DNA from: Sphingomonas sp. 32-62-10
GTDB lineage: Bacteria; Pseudomonadota; Alphaproteobacteria; Sphingomonadales; Sphingomonadaceae
Length of the DNA: 64,000 nucleotides
NCBI GenBank assembly: GCA_002280555.1
Contig: NCEE01000019.1
Span: 47,261-111,260 of the forward strand
Direction: 5' to 3'
Made by a program: the position numbers and the translations under genes. Each line of letters opens with the position of its first letter. The first letter of the stretch is position 1. Below the pieces are notes generated by a model that did not search any database, was not told the DNA's origin, and worked only from the letters and a program-made list of their open reading frames with translations. Below, one piece after another: positions 52,401 to 60,924 of the stretch.

Positions 52401-53849
52401 CTATGGTGCCAATCGCGTGGGCGCAAGCGCTACCAGTTTTCCCGGATTCATGATCTGTCCCGGATCGAGCGCCCGTTTGATCGACCGTAACGCGGATAGC
52501 CGCGCAGGCGAGGAAAGCCGCTCGAGCTCATGAAGCTTCATCTGGCCGATGCCATGTTCGGCAGAGATCGATCCGCCAACGGCCGTCACCAGATCATGAA
52601 CAAACGGCGTGATCAACGCGGCCTGCTCCGCATACCAGCGATCACCATCGACCCCGGCTGGTGCACGGACATGAAAATGAACATTGCCGTCGCCCAGATG
52701 GCCAAAGGCGCCGGCTGTCGTTCCCGCAAACCGCGCTTCCACTGCGCGCGCCGCTGACACCATGAAACGCGGCATCGCCGCAACGGGCACGGAGATGTCG
52801 TGCTGAAGCGCGGGACCGCTTGCCCGTTCGGCCGCCGAAACCGAATCGCGCAGCCGCCAGAATGCTTCAGCCTGTGCTTCATTGGCGGCGATGACGGCAT
52901 CGGCGACCAGCCCATCGGCAATCGCGCTGACAAAAAGGCGTTCGAGCACCGCTGTCGGCTCCGTATCCCCCTCCCCGGTCGTCACCGCCTCCACCAGAAT
53001 ATGCCAGGCATGGCTGCCATCAAGCGGCGCGCGTGCGCCTGGCACATGCGCCAGCACCAGCCCCAACGAGTGATCGGGAATGATTTCGAAACTCTCGATA
53101 CTGTCGGTTGCGGCTTCCATTCGGCGCAGGACCGCTAGCGCATCATCCGGCGTCGCCAGTCCGGCCCAGGCGACCGCGCGCGCCTTGACGTCCGGCACGA
53201 GCCGCAAGGTTGCGGCGGTGATCACACCGAGGGTCCCTTCCGCCCCCACCAGCAGCTGGGTCAAATCATAGCCGCGATTATCCTTCTTCAGCGCTGACAG
53301 GCCGTCATGCACCGATCCATCAGGCAACACCGCCTCAATCCCGGCCACCAGCGATCGCATCGTACCGAAGCGCAGCACTTGCGTGCCACCGGCATTGGTC
53401 GATGCCAGCCCGCCAATCGTCGCACTGCCGCGCGCGCCAAGCGTTAGCGGAAAACGCCGCCCAGCTGCCTTGGCCGCATCATGGAGATCGCTGAGAATCA
53501 CGCCTGCTTCGGCAATCGCGATGTTGCCGATCGGATCAACCTGCCGAATCGTGGTCATGCGCCGCAGCGACAGAATAAGCGCCGATCCATCGGCTGGCGG
53601 CGTCGCACCGCCGACCATCGAGGTGTTCCCCCCCTGCGGCACCAGCGAAACCCCGGCGGCGCCCGCCAGGGCCACAACCATCGCCACTTCAGCCGTTGTC
53701 GCAGGCGCCACAATGGCAGGCGATTTTCCGTGAAAACGCCCGCGCCAGTCGACCAGCCATGGCGCGATATCATGCGGATCAGTAATCACACCCTTCGGCC
53801 CGAGCCGTTCGGTAAGTGTAGCGATCAGCGAGGCAGCGGGGATCATCAT
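52401..53849 (-). CDS. FAD-binding oxidoreductase (D-lactate/D-2-hydroxyglutarate dehydrogenase type)
   Basis: A 482-aa VAO-family flavoenzyme. The FAD-binding domain has VPQGGNTSMVGGATP and TLGARGSATIGGLASTNAGG; the C-terminal FAD-oxidase domain has GHLGDGNVHFHV and SAEHGIGQMK, typical of GlcD/D2HGDH enzymes oxidising D-2-hydroxy acids. Two ATGs occur at the start; 53849 is the first. The precise hydroxy acid cannot be named. Confidence 0.92.
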   Translation of the reverse strand: MMIPAASLIATLTERLGPKGVITDPHDIAPWLVDWRGRFHGKSPAIVAPATTAEVAMVVALAGAAGVSLVPQGGNTSMVGGATPPADGSALILSLRRMTTIRQVDPIGNIAIAEAGVILSDLHDAAKAAGRRFPLTLGARGSATIGGLASTNAGGTQVLRFGTMRSLVAGIEAVLPDGSVHDGLSALKKDNRGYDLTQLLVGAEGTLGVITAATLRLVPDVKARAVAWAGLATPDDALAVLRRMEAATDSIESFEIIPDHSLGLVLAHVPGARAPLDGSHAWHILVEAVTTGEGDTEPTAVLERLFVSAIADGLVADAVIAANEAQAEAFWRLRDSVSAAERASGPALQHDISVPVAAMPRFMVSAARAVEARFAGTTAGAFGHLGDGNVHFHVRAPAGVDGDRWYAEQAALITPFVHDLVTAVGGSISAEHGIGQMKLHELERLSSPARLSALRSIKRALDPGQIMNPGKLVALAPTRLAP

Positions 53850-53939
53850 TGCCGGATCAGGCTAGCATGAGGATGCGGCAGAAACCAGTTGGCGATGCCG
53901 ATGGCAGCAGCACCGCGCACCAGTTCATCGACTGTTCAA

Positions 53940-53971
53940 CCATTGGCGGTAACAGAGCTACCGACCAATGG
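53940..53971 (+). promoter_or_regulatory. Hairpin enclosing the start codon of the following gene
   Basis: CCATTGG-CGGTA (53940-53951) pairs with TACCG-A-CCAATGG (53959-53971), a 12-bp stem with one bulge and a 7-nt loop. The ATG at 53968-53970 lies in the 3' arm. It could suppress initiation, or be a DNA-binding palindrome. Confidence 0.5.
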
Positions 53972-54429
53972 CCCATCTCGCTTTTCCATCCGTCCTGCTG
54001 CTGCTGATTGGCGCACCGCTACCCGAAAAACCGGGGAAGATCGATTTGCGCGCGCAGTATAGCCAGTTCACCATCCGCCAGCGGATTACGGTACGCGTGC
54101 CGCGCCTGCCCGATCCGCCAAGGAACCGGCAGCAGGCGACGGTAAAAATGGTGGAGTGGAAGGAAAAAAAGGCCGAAAAGTGCCAGCCAATCAATCTGAT
54201 CGCTGGTGCATCGGTGACCCGGGTCGATAGCGTCGACCTGATCATGGTGGACAATCGGCGGCTGCGCGCGCGCTTCGACGATGATTGTCGCGCGATCGAT
54301 TTCTACGCCGGCTTCTACCTGAAGCGGACGCCCGACGGCATGATCTGCGCCAGGCGCGATGCGATCCGATCACGTTCAGGCGATTCTTGCCGCATCGAGG
54401 CTTTCAAGACACTGCAGCCCAAGCGCTGA
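53968..54429 (+). CDS. Hypothetical secreted protein
   Basis: A 153-aa protein with a short signal sequence (MAHLAFPSVLLLLIGAP) and three or more cysteines in the mature part (KCQPIN, DDCRAID, GMICARRD, SCRIEAF), which could form two disulfides in the periplasm. No domain recognised. Initiation codon lies in a strong hairpin. It precedes the DEAD helicase by about 100 bp. Confidence 0.7.
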   Translation: MAHLAFPSVLLLLIGAPLPEKPGKIDLRAQYSQFTIRQRITVRVPRLPDPPRNRQQATVKMVEWKEKKAEKCQPINLIAGASVTRVDSVDLIMVDNRRLRARFDDDCRAIDFYAGFYLKRTPDGMICARRDAIRSRSGDSCRIEAFKTLQPKR

Positions 54430-54532
54430 GTTTGCCGGTCACCGCGGCAAATCTTGACAATCGGGGTGGAATCCGCAACCGCATTGATCGCTTTCAGGCC
54501 CGCGTTGCGCGCGCCCTTTTTCCGGACCCAGC

Positions 54533-55933
54533 ATGACCTTTGCCGATCTCGGCCTATCTGACGAACTTCTTCGCGCCATCGAGGATTCGGGCTACACTGT
54601 GCCCACCCCCATCCAGGCGAGTGCAATCCCCTCGATTCTGATGATGCGCGACATGATCGGCGTCGCGCAAACCGGCACCGGCAAGACCGCATCCTTCGTG
54701 CTACCGATGATCGACATTCTCGCCCAAGGCCGCAGCCGCGCCCGAATGCCGCGCTCGCTGATCCTTGAGCCGACGCGCGAACTCGCCGCGCAGGTGGCGG
54801 AGAACTTCGAGAAATACGGCAAGTATCACAAGCTTTCGATGGCGCTGCTGATCGGCGGCGTTTCAATGACTGACCAGATGGCCGCGCTCGAAAAGGGTGT
54901 CGACGTGCTGATCGCGACGCCGGGCCGGCTGATGGACCTGTTCGGTCGCGGCAAGATCATGCTCAATGGCTGCTCGCTATTGGTGATCGACGAGGCGGAC
55001 CGGATGCTCGACATGGGGTTCATCCCCGATATCGAGGAAATCTGCACCAAGCTGCCCAAACAGCGCCAGACGTTGCTGTTTTCCGCCACGATGCCCGCGC
55101 CGATCAAGCGGCTGGCGGACAAGTTTCTCGACAACCCCAAGATGGTCGAAGTGGCCCGACCGGCGACCGCGAACGTCAACATCAAGCAATGGGTCGTCCC
55201 GGTTTCCGCCGCGAAGAAAAAGGATCGTCTGCGCGAATTGCTCGCGGCCGAGGACGTCAAGACCGCGATCATCTTCTGCAACCGCAAGACGACGGTGCGC
55301 GAGCTGAACAAGTCGCTCCAGCGCGATCGCTATCGGTCGAGCGAAATTCACGGCGACATGGAGCAGTCCCAGCGGATCGCTGAGCTGGATCGGTTCAAGG
55401 CGGGCGACGTCAACATTCTGGTCGCGTCTGACGTCGCGGCGCGCGGGCTGGACATCAAGGGCGTCAGCCATGTGTTCAACTTTGATGCGCCCTGGCACCC
55501 CGATGATTATGTCCACCGCATCGGCCGCACCGGCCGCGCGGGCGCGACGGGGGTCGCCTATACCTTCGTCACGCCTGACGATGCCGAGAATATCGCCAAC
55601 ATCGAAAAGCTGACCGGGCAGAAGATCGACCGGGTGGCGGGAACGTCTTCGCCCGCAACTGCGGACGACGACGCTGACGCTGCGCCGCGCGAAACTGGCC
55701 GACGTTCGGCCCGCAAGCCCGCCGCAAAGGCTGCGCCGAAAGCTGACCCGAAAGTTGAGGCTGACGTTGCCGTCGAACGCCCTGCCCGCACCCCGCGTCC
55801 ACCGCGCGAAGCGGCAGTGCCTAAACCCGCCCGCCCCGCCCGCGCGCCCGCACCCGTTCAAAGCGATGACGGCCCGGATGACGGCGGTTGGAACGGCCCG
55901 CTCCCCGATTTCCTGCGCGCCACGATCAGCTGA
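54533..55933 (+). CDS. DEAD-box RNA helicase, RhlE-like
   Basis: A 466-aa ATP-dependent RNA helicase with Q motif (GYTVPTPIQASAIP), Walker A AQTGTGKT, DEAD in VIDEADRMLDMGF, SAT (FSATMPAP), and C-terminal motifs including ARGLDIKGV and HRIGRTGRAG. The last 90 residues are a low-complexity Ala/Pro/Arg/Lys tail typical of RhlE-type proteins. It acts in RNA remodelling such as ribosome assembly or mRNA decay. Confidence 0.95.
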   Translation: MTFADLGLSDELLRAIEDSGYTVPTPIQASAIPSILMMRDMIGVAQTGTGKTASFVLPMIDILAQGRSRARMPRSLILEPTRELAAQVAENFEKYGKYHKLSMALLIGGVSMTDQMAALEKGVDVLIATPGRLMDLFGRGKIMLNGCSLLVIDEADRMLDMGFIPDIEEICTKLPKQRQTLLFSATMPAPIKRLADKFLDNPKMVEVARPATANVNIKQWVVPVSAAKKKDRLRELLAAEDVKTAIIFCNRKTTVRELNKSLQRDRYRSSEIHGDMEQSQRIAELDRFKAGDVNILVASDVAARGLDIKGVSHVFNFDAPWHPDDYVHRIGRTGRAGATGVAYTFVTPDDAENIANIEKLTGQKIDRVAGTSSPATADDDADAAPRETGRRSARKPAAKAAPKADPKVEADVAVERPARTPRPPREAAVPKPARPARAPAPVQSDDGPDDGGWNGPLPDFLRATIS

Positions 55934-55938
55934 GCGCG

Positions 55939-56172
55939 ATGACGCCGGGCTTTATCGAGATCGTTCCGGTCGAGCCGATCGAAAGCCCCTGCGTCAATAT
56001 CTGCCAGATCGATCCGGCCACCCGACTCTGTGTTGGCTGTGCTCGGTCGCTCCACGAAATCGGCGGTTGGGCCAGCGGCACGCCGGAATGGCGCACCACC
56101 GTAATGGCCGCGCTGCCGGGGCGACGGGCTCAAATGGAACGGGAGAACAGGATTACCGCTAAACGGGACTAA
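55939..56172 (+). CDS. DUF1289 small cysteine protein
   Basis: A 77-aa protein with the DUF1289 pattern SPCVNICQIDPATRLCVGCAR, four conserved cysteines that probably bind a metal or iron-sulfur cluster, followed by an E..W helix (HEIGGWASGTPEWR). It starts 5 bp after the helicase stop and is probably cotranscribed. The in-frame upstream start overlaps the helicase. Confidence 0.85.
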   Translation: MTPGFIEIVPVEPIESPCVNICQIDPATRLCVGCARSLHEIGGWASGTPEWRTTVMAALPGRRAQMERENRITAKRD

Positions 56173-56190
56173 CGATCCGGCATGATCCGA

Positions 56191-57021
56191 TTATGCGGTT
56201 ATGCGTGATCCCAATAGTCGGTCAACACATACCGTTATAACGCCGAAAATCGTCAGCACGACGACGTAGAACCAGAAAAAATATTCGCTCGAATCAAACG
56301 TCCAGAGCCGCGATGTCGAGGCTGCAGTTATGTTGAGAACGGCATGCGCGAAAACACAGATTGGCACCGACCCTCTCGACCAACGGTACAGCGCCCCGAA
56401 CGCGCATGACGCCGCAATGAGGGAAATCGTGTAGCCCGTCAGCCAGATCGGGATCGACGCAATGCCTTGGCGGAAGCTCTCAAAGCCGAACAAGGGCGCG
56501 TGCCACGCCGCCCAGATGATGCCCAGGAATACAGGTGCCCAAAACAGCGATCGCTTCTCCGCGGCAGGTTGTAGCCAACCGCGCCAACCGGGTTCTTCGC
56601 CTAACGGACCCTGGCCGAACACGATACCGCCAATGATTGCATTCGGCACCATCGCGATCACAAGCGTGCCCGCTGCCTTGGCCCAACCAATCTTCGCTTC
56701 CATGCCCAGCATCGTCACAGCAATAAGCGCCAGCAACGGGAGCAGCAGGAACGTGTAGAGATAACACCACCACGGTGCCCTGAACTTGATTAGGGAACCA
56801 AGCCATGATTTTGTCGCGCCAGCTCCGCCCGCCACAAAGGACGCAACAAACGCAGCGATCATTGGGCCAAAACTACCGCACAGCAGAATATTGGTAAAGC
56901 GATCGTCGGATAGGTCAGAGACTCCGACCGGTCGGCCCAAAATCCACCAGCCCCATGACCAGCCGAACGCAATCAGGAAAAAGACTAAAACCGCTGCTGG
57001 CCGCAACTGCGGTGCCAACAT
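56191..57021 (-). CDS. CPBP family intramembrane metalloprotease
   Basis: A 276-aa, roughly eight-helix membrane protein. Catalytic motifs are EEPGWRGWLQP (EExxxR), AAWHAPLF (His) and FAHAVLN (HxxxN). CPBP proteins are Rce1-like proteases or abortive/bacteriocin-related factors; the role here is unknown. ATG 57021 has AGGGA upstream; an ATG at 57138 would add a non-homologous leader. It gives an intact reference for the broken CPBP genes at 34.1-35.0 kb. Confidence 0.85.
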   Translation of the reverse strand: MLAPQLRPAAVLVFFLIAFGWSWGWWILGRPVGVSDLSDDRFTNILLCGSFGPMIAAFVASFVAGGAGATKSWLGSLIKFRAPWWCYLYTFLLLPLLALIAVTMLGMEAKIGWAKAAGTLVIAMVPNAIIGGIVFGQGPLGEEPGWRGWLQPAAEKRSLFWAPVFLGIIWAAWHAPLFGFESFRQGIASIPIWLTGYTISLIAASCAFGALYRWSRGSVPICVFAHAVLNITAASTSRLWTFDSSEYFFWFYVVVLTIFGVITVCVDRLLGSRITA

Positions 57022-57171
57022 GTCGCTCTTCCCTAACTCTGTCACGATGGCAGGCCTCCGTTCTTGTAAGTGACTAACCGTTGGCCTTGTTCTTCCAACA
57101 TTGTGTACAGTTATTAGAGCAATGGAAAACCGGTTCAACTGAAACGTTGAGCCTATGGCAATTCTGCGTGA

Positions 57172-57801
57172 TCAATCGACTGCTTGCGCCTCCGCGATCA
57201 GCGCTGAATCAATACCCTTCGCCCGCACATAGGCCGGGCGCTCGATCAGCCGTCCCATATAATCTTCGAACGCTGCGCGCTTGGGCAGGGTGCCGAATTG
57301 AACACCCCAGATGACCTGCGAACCGATATAAACGTCTGCGGCAGTAAACCGGTCGCCCGCGATATAGGGCGATGCTGCCACGGCCTTTTCGAGCACATCC
57401 ACCGCAAGATCGTAATTGCCGTAGCCTGCCATCCGGCCCTGCTCGTCGGACGGCGTGAACCCCATCGCGCGGTTGGTAACGGCTTGTTCCACTGGTCCGG
57501 CAGCGAAGAACAGCCAGCGGTAATAATCGGCGCGATCGGTGAGGGGCGGCGCCAGTCCGGCATCGGGAAAAGCATCCGCCACATAGGCGCAGATCGCGGC
57601 GCATTCGGTGACGACCTTACCACCATGGACGATCGCCGGGACCTTGCCCATCGGGTTGATCGACAGGAACGGCTCCGCCTTCATCGTTGTCGCATAATCG
57701 AGTACGACGGTGTCGTACGTCGCGCCGCTTTCCTCGATCGCCCAGCGCGCGATCTGTCCGCGCGACATGGGGTTGGTGTAGAAAATCAGCTCGCTCGCCA
57801 T
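57172..57801 (-). CDS. Glutathione S-transferase family protein
   Basis: A 209-aa GST: thioredoxin-like N-domain (ELIFYTNPMSRGQIARWAIEE, cis-Pro in GKVPAIV, glutathione-binding TECAAIC) and an all-helical C-domain ending ERPAYVRAKG. GGAGG precedes the ATG at 57801. Substrate unknown; likely detoxification. Confidence 0.92.
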   Translation of the reverse strand: MASELIFYTNPMSRGQIARWAIEESGATYDTVVLDYATTMKAEPFLSINPMGKVPAIVHGGKVVTECAAICAYVADAFPDAGLAPPLTDRADYYRWLFFAAGPVEQAVTNRAMGFTPSDEQGRMAGYGNYDLAVDVLEKAVAASPYIAGDRFTAADVYIGSQVIWGVQFGTLPKRAAFEDYMGRLIERPAYVRAKGIDSALIAEAQAVD

Positions 57802-57845
57802 GCTATCCTCCGACTCGTCACTTTAGAACAAATTGTGAACGAAAT

Positions 57846-58721
57846 TCAGCCGCCGTCAAGTTGTGCATGCAGGAAAGCGGTGGTGCGTTCCCATGCGAGA
57901 TCGGCCACCGGCTTCGAATAACGTTCGACTGAGGTGTCATTGTTGAAAGCGTGGTTCGCCCCGTCATAAACGTGCGTGGTGACCATCTTGCCCGACGCCT
58001 TCAGCGCTTCGCCCCAAGGGAGTGCGGTGCCGTTGACGCGCGCATCCAGCCCGGCGAGCTGCTGCATGACGGCCGCCGTCACCTTGGGGGCTTCGGCGGG
58101 GTTCGGCGCTGATCCGTAATAGGGAACGCAGGCCGCCAACGGCTTGCCCGCCGCTGCCACCGCGAGCCGATTGACCATCGCGCCGCCCCAACAAAAGCCG
58201 ATCGCGCCCACCTTGCCGCCGCGCGACTTGCCCACCGCAAGCGTCTCGATCATCGCGACGCCGTTCGCCACGGCAACGCCCAGATCGAGCTTGCCGATCA
58301 TCTCGCGCGCCTTGTTTTCATCCGCCGGGGTGCCGCCAAGCGGCGCGAGGAAATCGGGTGCGAAGGCATAAAAGCCCGCCAGCGCCAGCTTGCGGGTCAC
58401 ATCCTGGATATGCGGCGTCAGCCCGCGATTTTCATGGATGACCAGTACGGGGCTCAGTCGACCCCGGCGGCCGCTCGGCTTTGCCCAATAGCCCTGACGA
58501 ACGCCGTCTTTGGCGATGAAATCCTGCGCGGTCAGGCGCGGGTCTTTCGGATCAATCATCGCGGCCGATACAGGCGATGCGGCGATCCCGGCGATCAGCA
58601 CTTCAGCCGCCGCGACCGAGCCGGCAAGCGCGACCATCTGGGTCAGCAGCTTGCGGCGATCATGATGCTCATGCGTGAACGCATCGTACAGGTCGATCGC
58701 GCGCTGGCGAAGGTCGGACAT
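57846..58721 (-). CDS. Dienelactone hydrolase family protein
   Basis: A 291-aa alpha/beta hydrolase with a hydrophobic leader (about residues 30-53, twin-Arg-like DRRKLLTQMVALAGS) and the DLH triad: nucleophile Cys in GFCWGG, and His in GANHAF with an Asp in between. DLH enzymes open dienelactones in halo-aromatic pathways; secreted homologues have broader esterase roles. No other aromatic genes are nearby. Confidence 0.9.
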   Translation of the reverse strand: MSDLRQRAIDLYDAFTHEHHDRRKLLTQMVALAGSVAAAEVLIAGIAASPVSAAMIDPKDPRLTAQDFIAKDGVRQGYWAKPSGRRGRLSPVLVIHENRGLTPHIQDVTRKLALAGFYAFAPDFLAPLGGTPADENKAREMIGKLDLGVAVANGVAMIETLAVGKSRGGKVGAIGFCWGGAMVNRLAVAAAGKPLAACVPYYGSAPNPAEAPKVTAAVMQQLAGLDARVNGTALPWGEALKASGKMVTTHVYDGANHAFNNDTSVERYSKPVADLAWERTTAFLHAQLDGG

Positions 58722-58789
58722 GGTTGGACTCCCGATTTGGCTGGGCGGCCATGATTAGCGCCGTATGGAGCTGTGTCGATCCACCACCG

Positions 58790-58858
58790 CCGTTCGGGCT
58801 GAGCGAAGTCGAAGCCTATGGGCAGCACGTGCCCTTCGACTTCGCTCAGGGCAAACGG
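58790..58858. repeat. Palindromic intergenic repeat (REP-like), copy 1
   Basis: Two 25-nt arms, 58790-58814 starting CCGTTCGGGCTGAGCGAAGT and 58834-58858 ending CAGGGCAAACGG, form an imperfect inverted repeat around a smaller GGGCA/TGCCC hairpin. Carries the GCGAAGTCGA core shared with the element at 60027-60102. It lies between dienelactone hydrolase and MBL genes and may act as a transcription end or as a mobile REP unit. Confidence 0.75.
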
Positions 58859-58900
58859 GAGGAGGGGTGCTCCAGTGTAGCTAGGCGTTGATCTTGTCCC

Positions 58901-60016
58901 TCACGGCGCGCGATACCACCAGACGCCGTCCACCACGTCCTTCACTGCCCGCCCCTCAACCTCCAGCCGCCGCAAATGCGCCAGCGCCTCGCCGGTGGCC
59001 ATCCCGAGCACGTCGGGGCCGATCGCGCGCCGAAACAGCCGCCCGAAGCAGTCGACCGCACGGCGCGGTGCTTCGGCGATGAATACCGCCAGCTCGTCGA
59101 GCCGGTCGCGGTGCTCGCGGTCGAGCGCGTCGAGCCGCACGTGCAGCCCGTTAAACGGGTCGCCATGCCCCGGCAGCACGAGCAGATGATGCGGCAGCCG
59201 CTTCAGCTTGGCGATTGAATCGAGCCACTCGCCTAGCGGATCGGCCTCCGGCTCGGTGACACCCAGCGAAACGTTGGAGCTGATCCGAGGCAGCACCTGA
59301 TCGCCCGAAATCAGGATGCCGCGCTCTTCATCGAGCAAACACGCATGTTCCGGGCTGTGGCCCGATCCGGTCACGATCCGCCACGGCCGCCCGCCGATCA
59401 TCAGCGTGTCGCCGTCCGCGATCCGCCGGAAGCCCAGCGGTAACGGGGTAATGATCCGACGAAACCCGCTCCAGCCACGCGCGGTGCCATGCGCCACCTG
59501 ATCGTCATCCCAACCACCAGCGCGCCAGAAGGCGATCATTTCCTCCGGCACATCATCGCGCGCATCGGCGGCGAGCATGCGCGCCGTCAGCCATTCGCCG
59601 CGCGTCATCACCAGCGGGCAATCGTGATGATCGCACATCCAGCCGGCTAGGCCGATATGATCGGGGTGAAAATGCGTGCCGATCACCTTGGTGATCCGCA
59701 CGCCCGCGAACGCACCCTTGGAAAGCGCTTTCCAGGCGGTGCGCGCATCGGGCAGGTTCATGCCAGTATCGACCAGCGCCATGCCCGGCCCGCGATCGTC
59801 ATGATCGTCGATCAGCCAGCAGTTGATATGCTTCAGCGGCCCCGGCACCGTCAACCGCACCAGCTTCAGCACGGACACGATATCGAACGGCACATCCGGC
59901 TCGATCACCGGATGTCCGAACGGATAGGTCAGCCCCTTATGGCTGGTCGGCACAAAGCTTTCGTCAGCGACGAATGCGGTAATGGAAGAATCCCCATTCA
60001 GGGTTGAGCTCGACAT
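58901..60016 (-). CDS. MBL-fold metallo-hydrolase
   Basis: A 371-aa metallo-beta-lactamase-fold protein with THFHPDHIG (HxHxDH), a second His in SGHSPEH, Asp in LISGDQVLP and His in LPGHGDPF. A C-terminal extension (about 80 residues, BLACT-like) is present. GGGGAAG precedes ATG 60016. Possible roles include thioester or lactone hydrolysis; not resolvable. Confidence 0.9.
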   Translation of the reverse strand: MSSSTLNGDSSITAFVADESFVPTSHKGLTYPFGHPVIEPDVPFDIVSVLKLVRLTVPGPLKHINCWLIDDHDDRGPGMALVDTGMNLPDARTAWKALSKGAFAGVRITKVIGTHFHPDHIGLAGWMCDHHDCPLVMTRGEWLTARMLAADARDDVPEEMIAFWRAGGWDDDQVAHGTARGWSGFRRIITPLPLGFRRIADGDTLMIGGRPWRIVTGSGHSPEHACLLDEERGILISGDQVLPRISSNVSLGVTEPEADPLGEWLDSIAKLKRLPHHLLVLPGHGDPFNGLHVRLDALDREHRDRLDELAVFIAEAPRRAVDCFGRLFRRAIGPDVLGMATGEALAHLRRLEVEGRAVKDVVDGVWWYRAP

Positions 60017-60026
60017 TCTGCTTCCC

Positions 60027-60102
60027 CGTTCGTGTCGAGCGAAGTCGAGACACCCTGCGCAGCGCTCGGAACCCGTTTCTCGACTTCGCTCGAAACAAAC
60101 GG
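60027..60102. repeat. Palindromic intergenic repeat (REP-like), copy 2
   Basis: Arms 60027-60051 (CCGTTCGTGTCGAGCGAAGT then CGAGA) and 60078-60102 (TCTCGACTTCGCTCGAAACA then AACGG) form a near-perfect 25-bp stem with a 26-nt centre. It resembles copy 1 at 58790 in the CCGTTCG ends and the CGAAGTCGA core, showing a dispersed family. It lies just upstream of the MBL start region and downstream of trcR. Confidence 0.8.
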
Positions 60103-60126
60103 ATTAGATTTCAAATACTTTCTCAA

Positions 60127-60807
60127 TCAACGGCGCTTGAAGGGGTCCTCGAAGCCGCGCGCCTCGAGTTCGGTCTCCGCCACACCCGCATTTTCGGCAT
60201 CGCGGGCGGCCTGTTCGCGCTGGGCGCGCAGTTCTGTGATCAGCGCGGCGCGATCGCCCTCGAGCCGGTTATCGACCGGGGCTTCGATGCCCGCTGCCTT
60301 GGCGGCCTTGGCGACGATCGCGTCAAGCTCACGCTGCGAACACAGGCCGAGCGTCACCGGATCCTTCGGAGTGATGTTGGCGATGTTCCAGTGGCTGCGA
60401 TCGCGGATCGCGGCGATCGTCGTGCGGGTAGTGCCGATCAGATTGCCGATCGCCCCGTCCGAAATCTCTGGATGGTTGCGGATGATCCAGGCGATGCCAT
60501 CGGGCTTGTCCTGCCGCTTCGATACCGGGGTATAACGCGGCCCCTTGGTGCGGCGGACCTGGTCGGGGCCTTTCAGCATCTTCAGCGAATAGCTCGGGTC
60601 GGCCTGGCCCTTTTCGATCTCTTCCTGCGTCAGCTCATGCGCGCGCACCGGATCGCGCCCGGTAAGCTTGGTGGCTGCCGTATCATCGGCAATCGCCTGG
60701 ATTTCGAGGATGTGCAGCCCGCAAAATTCGGCGATCTGTTCAAAACTGAGCGCCGTATTGTCGACCAGCCATGAGGCGGTTGCGTGCGGCATGAGCGGCT
60801 GGGCCAC
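60127..60807 (-). CDS. trcR: TrcR/DUF1013 cell-cycle-associated regulator
   Basis: A 226-aa DUF1013 protein, MAQPLMPHATASWLVDNTAL at the start and helix-turn-helix-like segments FEQIAEFCGLHILEIQAIAD and DGAIGNLIGTTRTTIAAIRD. In Caulobacter and relatives it is annotated as the transcriptional regulator TrcR. Start is a GTG at 60807 with AAGGAG at 8 nt. Conserved and usually single-copy in alphaproteobacteria. Confidence 0.88.
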   Translation of the reverse strand: MAQPLMPHATASWLVDNTALSFEQIAEFCGLHILEIQAIADDTAATKLTGRDPVRAHELTQEEIEKGQADPSYSLKMLKGPDQVRRTKGPRYTPVSKRQDKPDGIAWIIRNHPEISDGAIGNLIGTTRTTIAAIRDRSHWNIANITPKDPVTLGLCSQRELDAIVAKAAKAAGIEAPVDNRLEGDRAALITELRAQREQAARDAENAGVAETELEARGFEDPFKRR

Positions 60808-60924
60808 GATAAACTCCTTAAAAACAGAAAGGGCCGCCCCTTCACGGAGCGGCCTGTAATAGAGTGGACTTAATGCGGATCAGCGGTGGGGGCAAGCGAC
60901 GTCGTATTATGGAGCGATTTCAGT

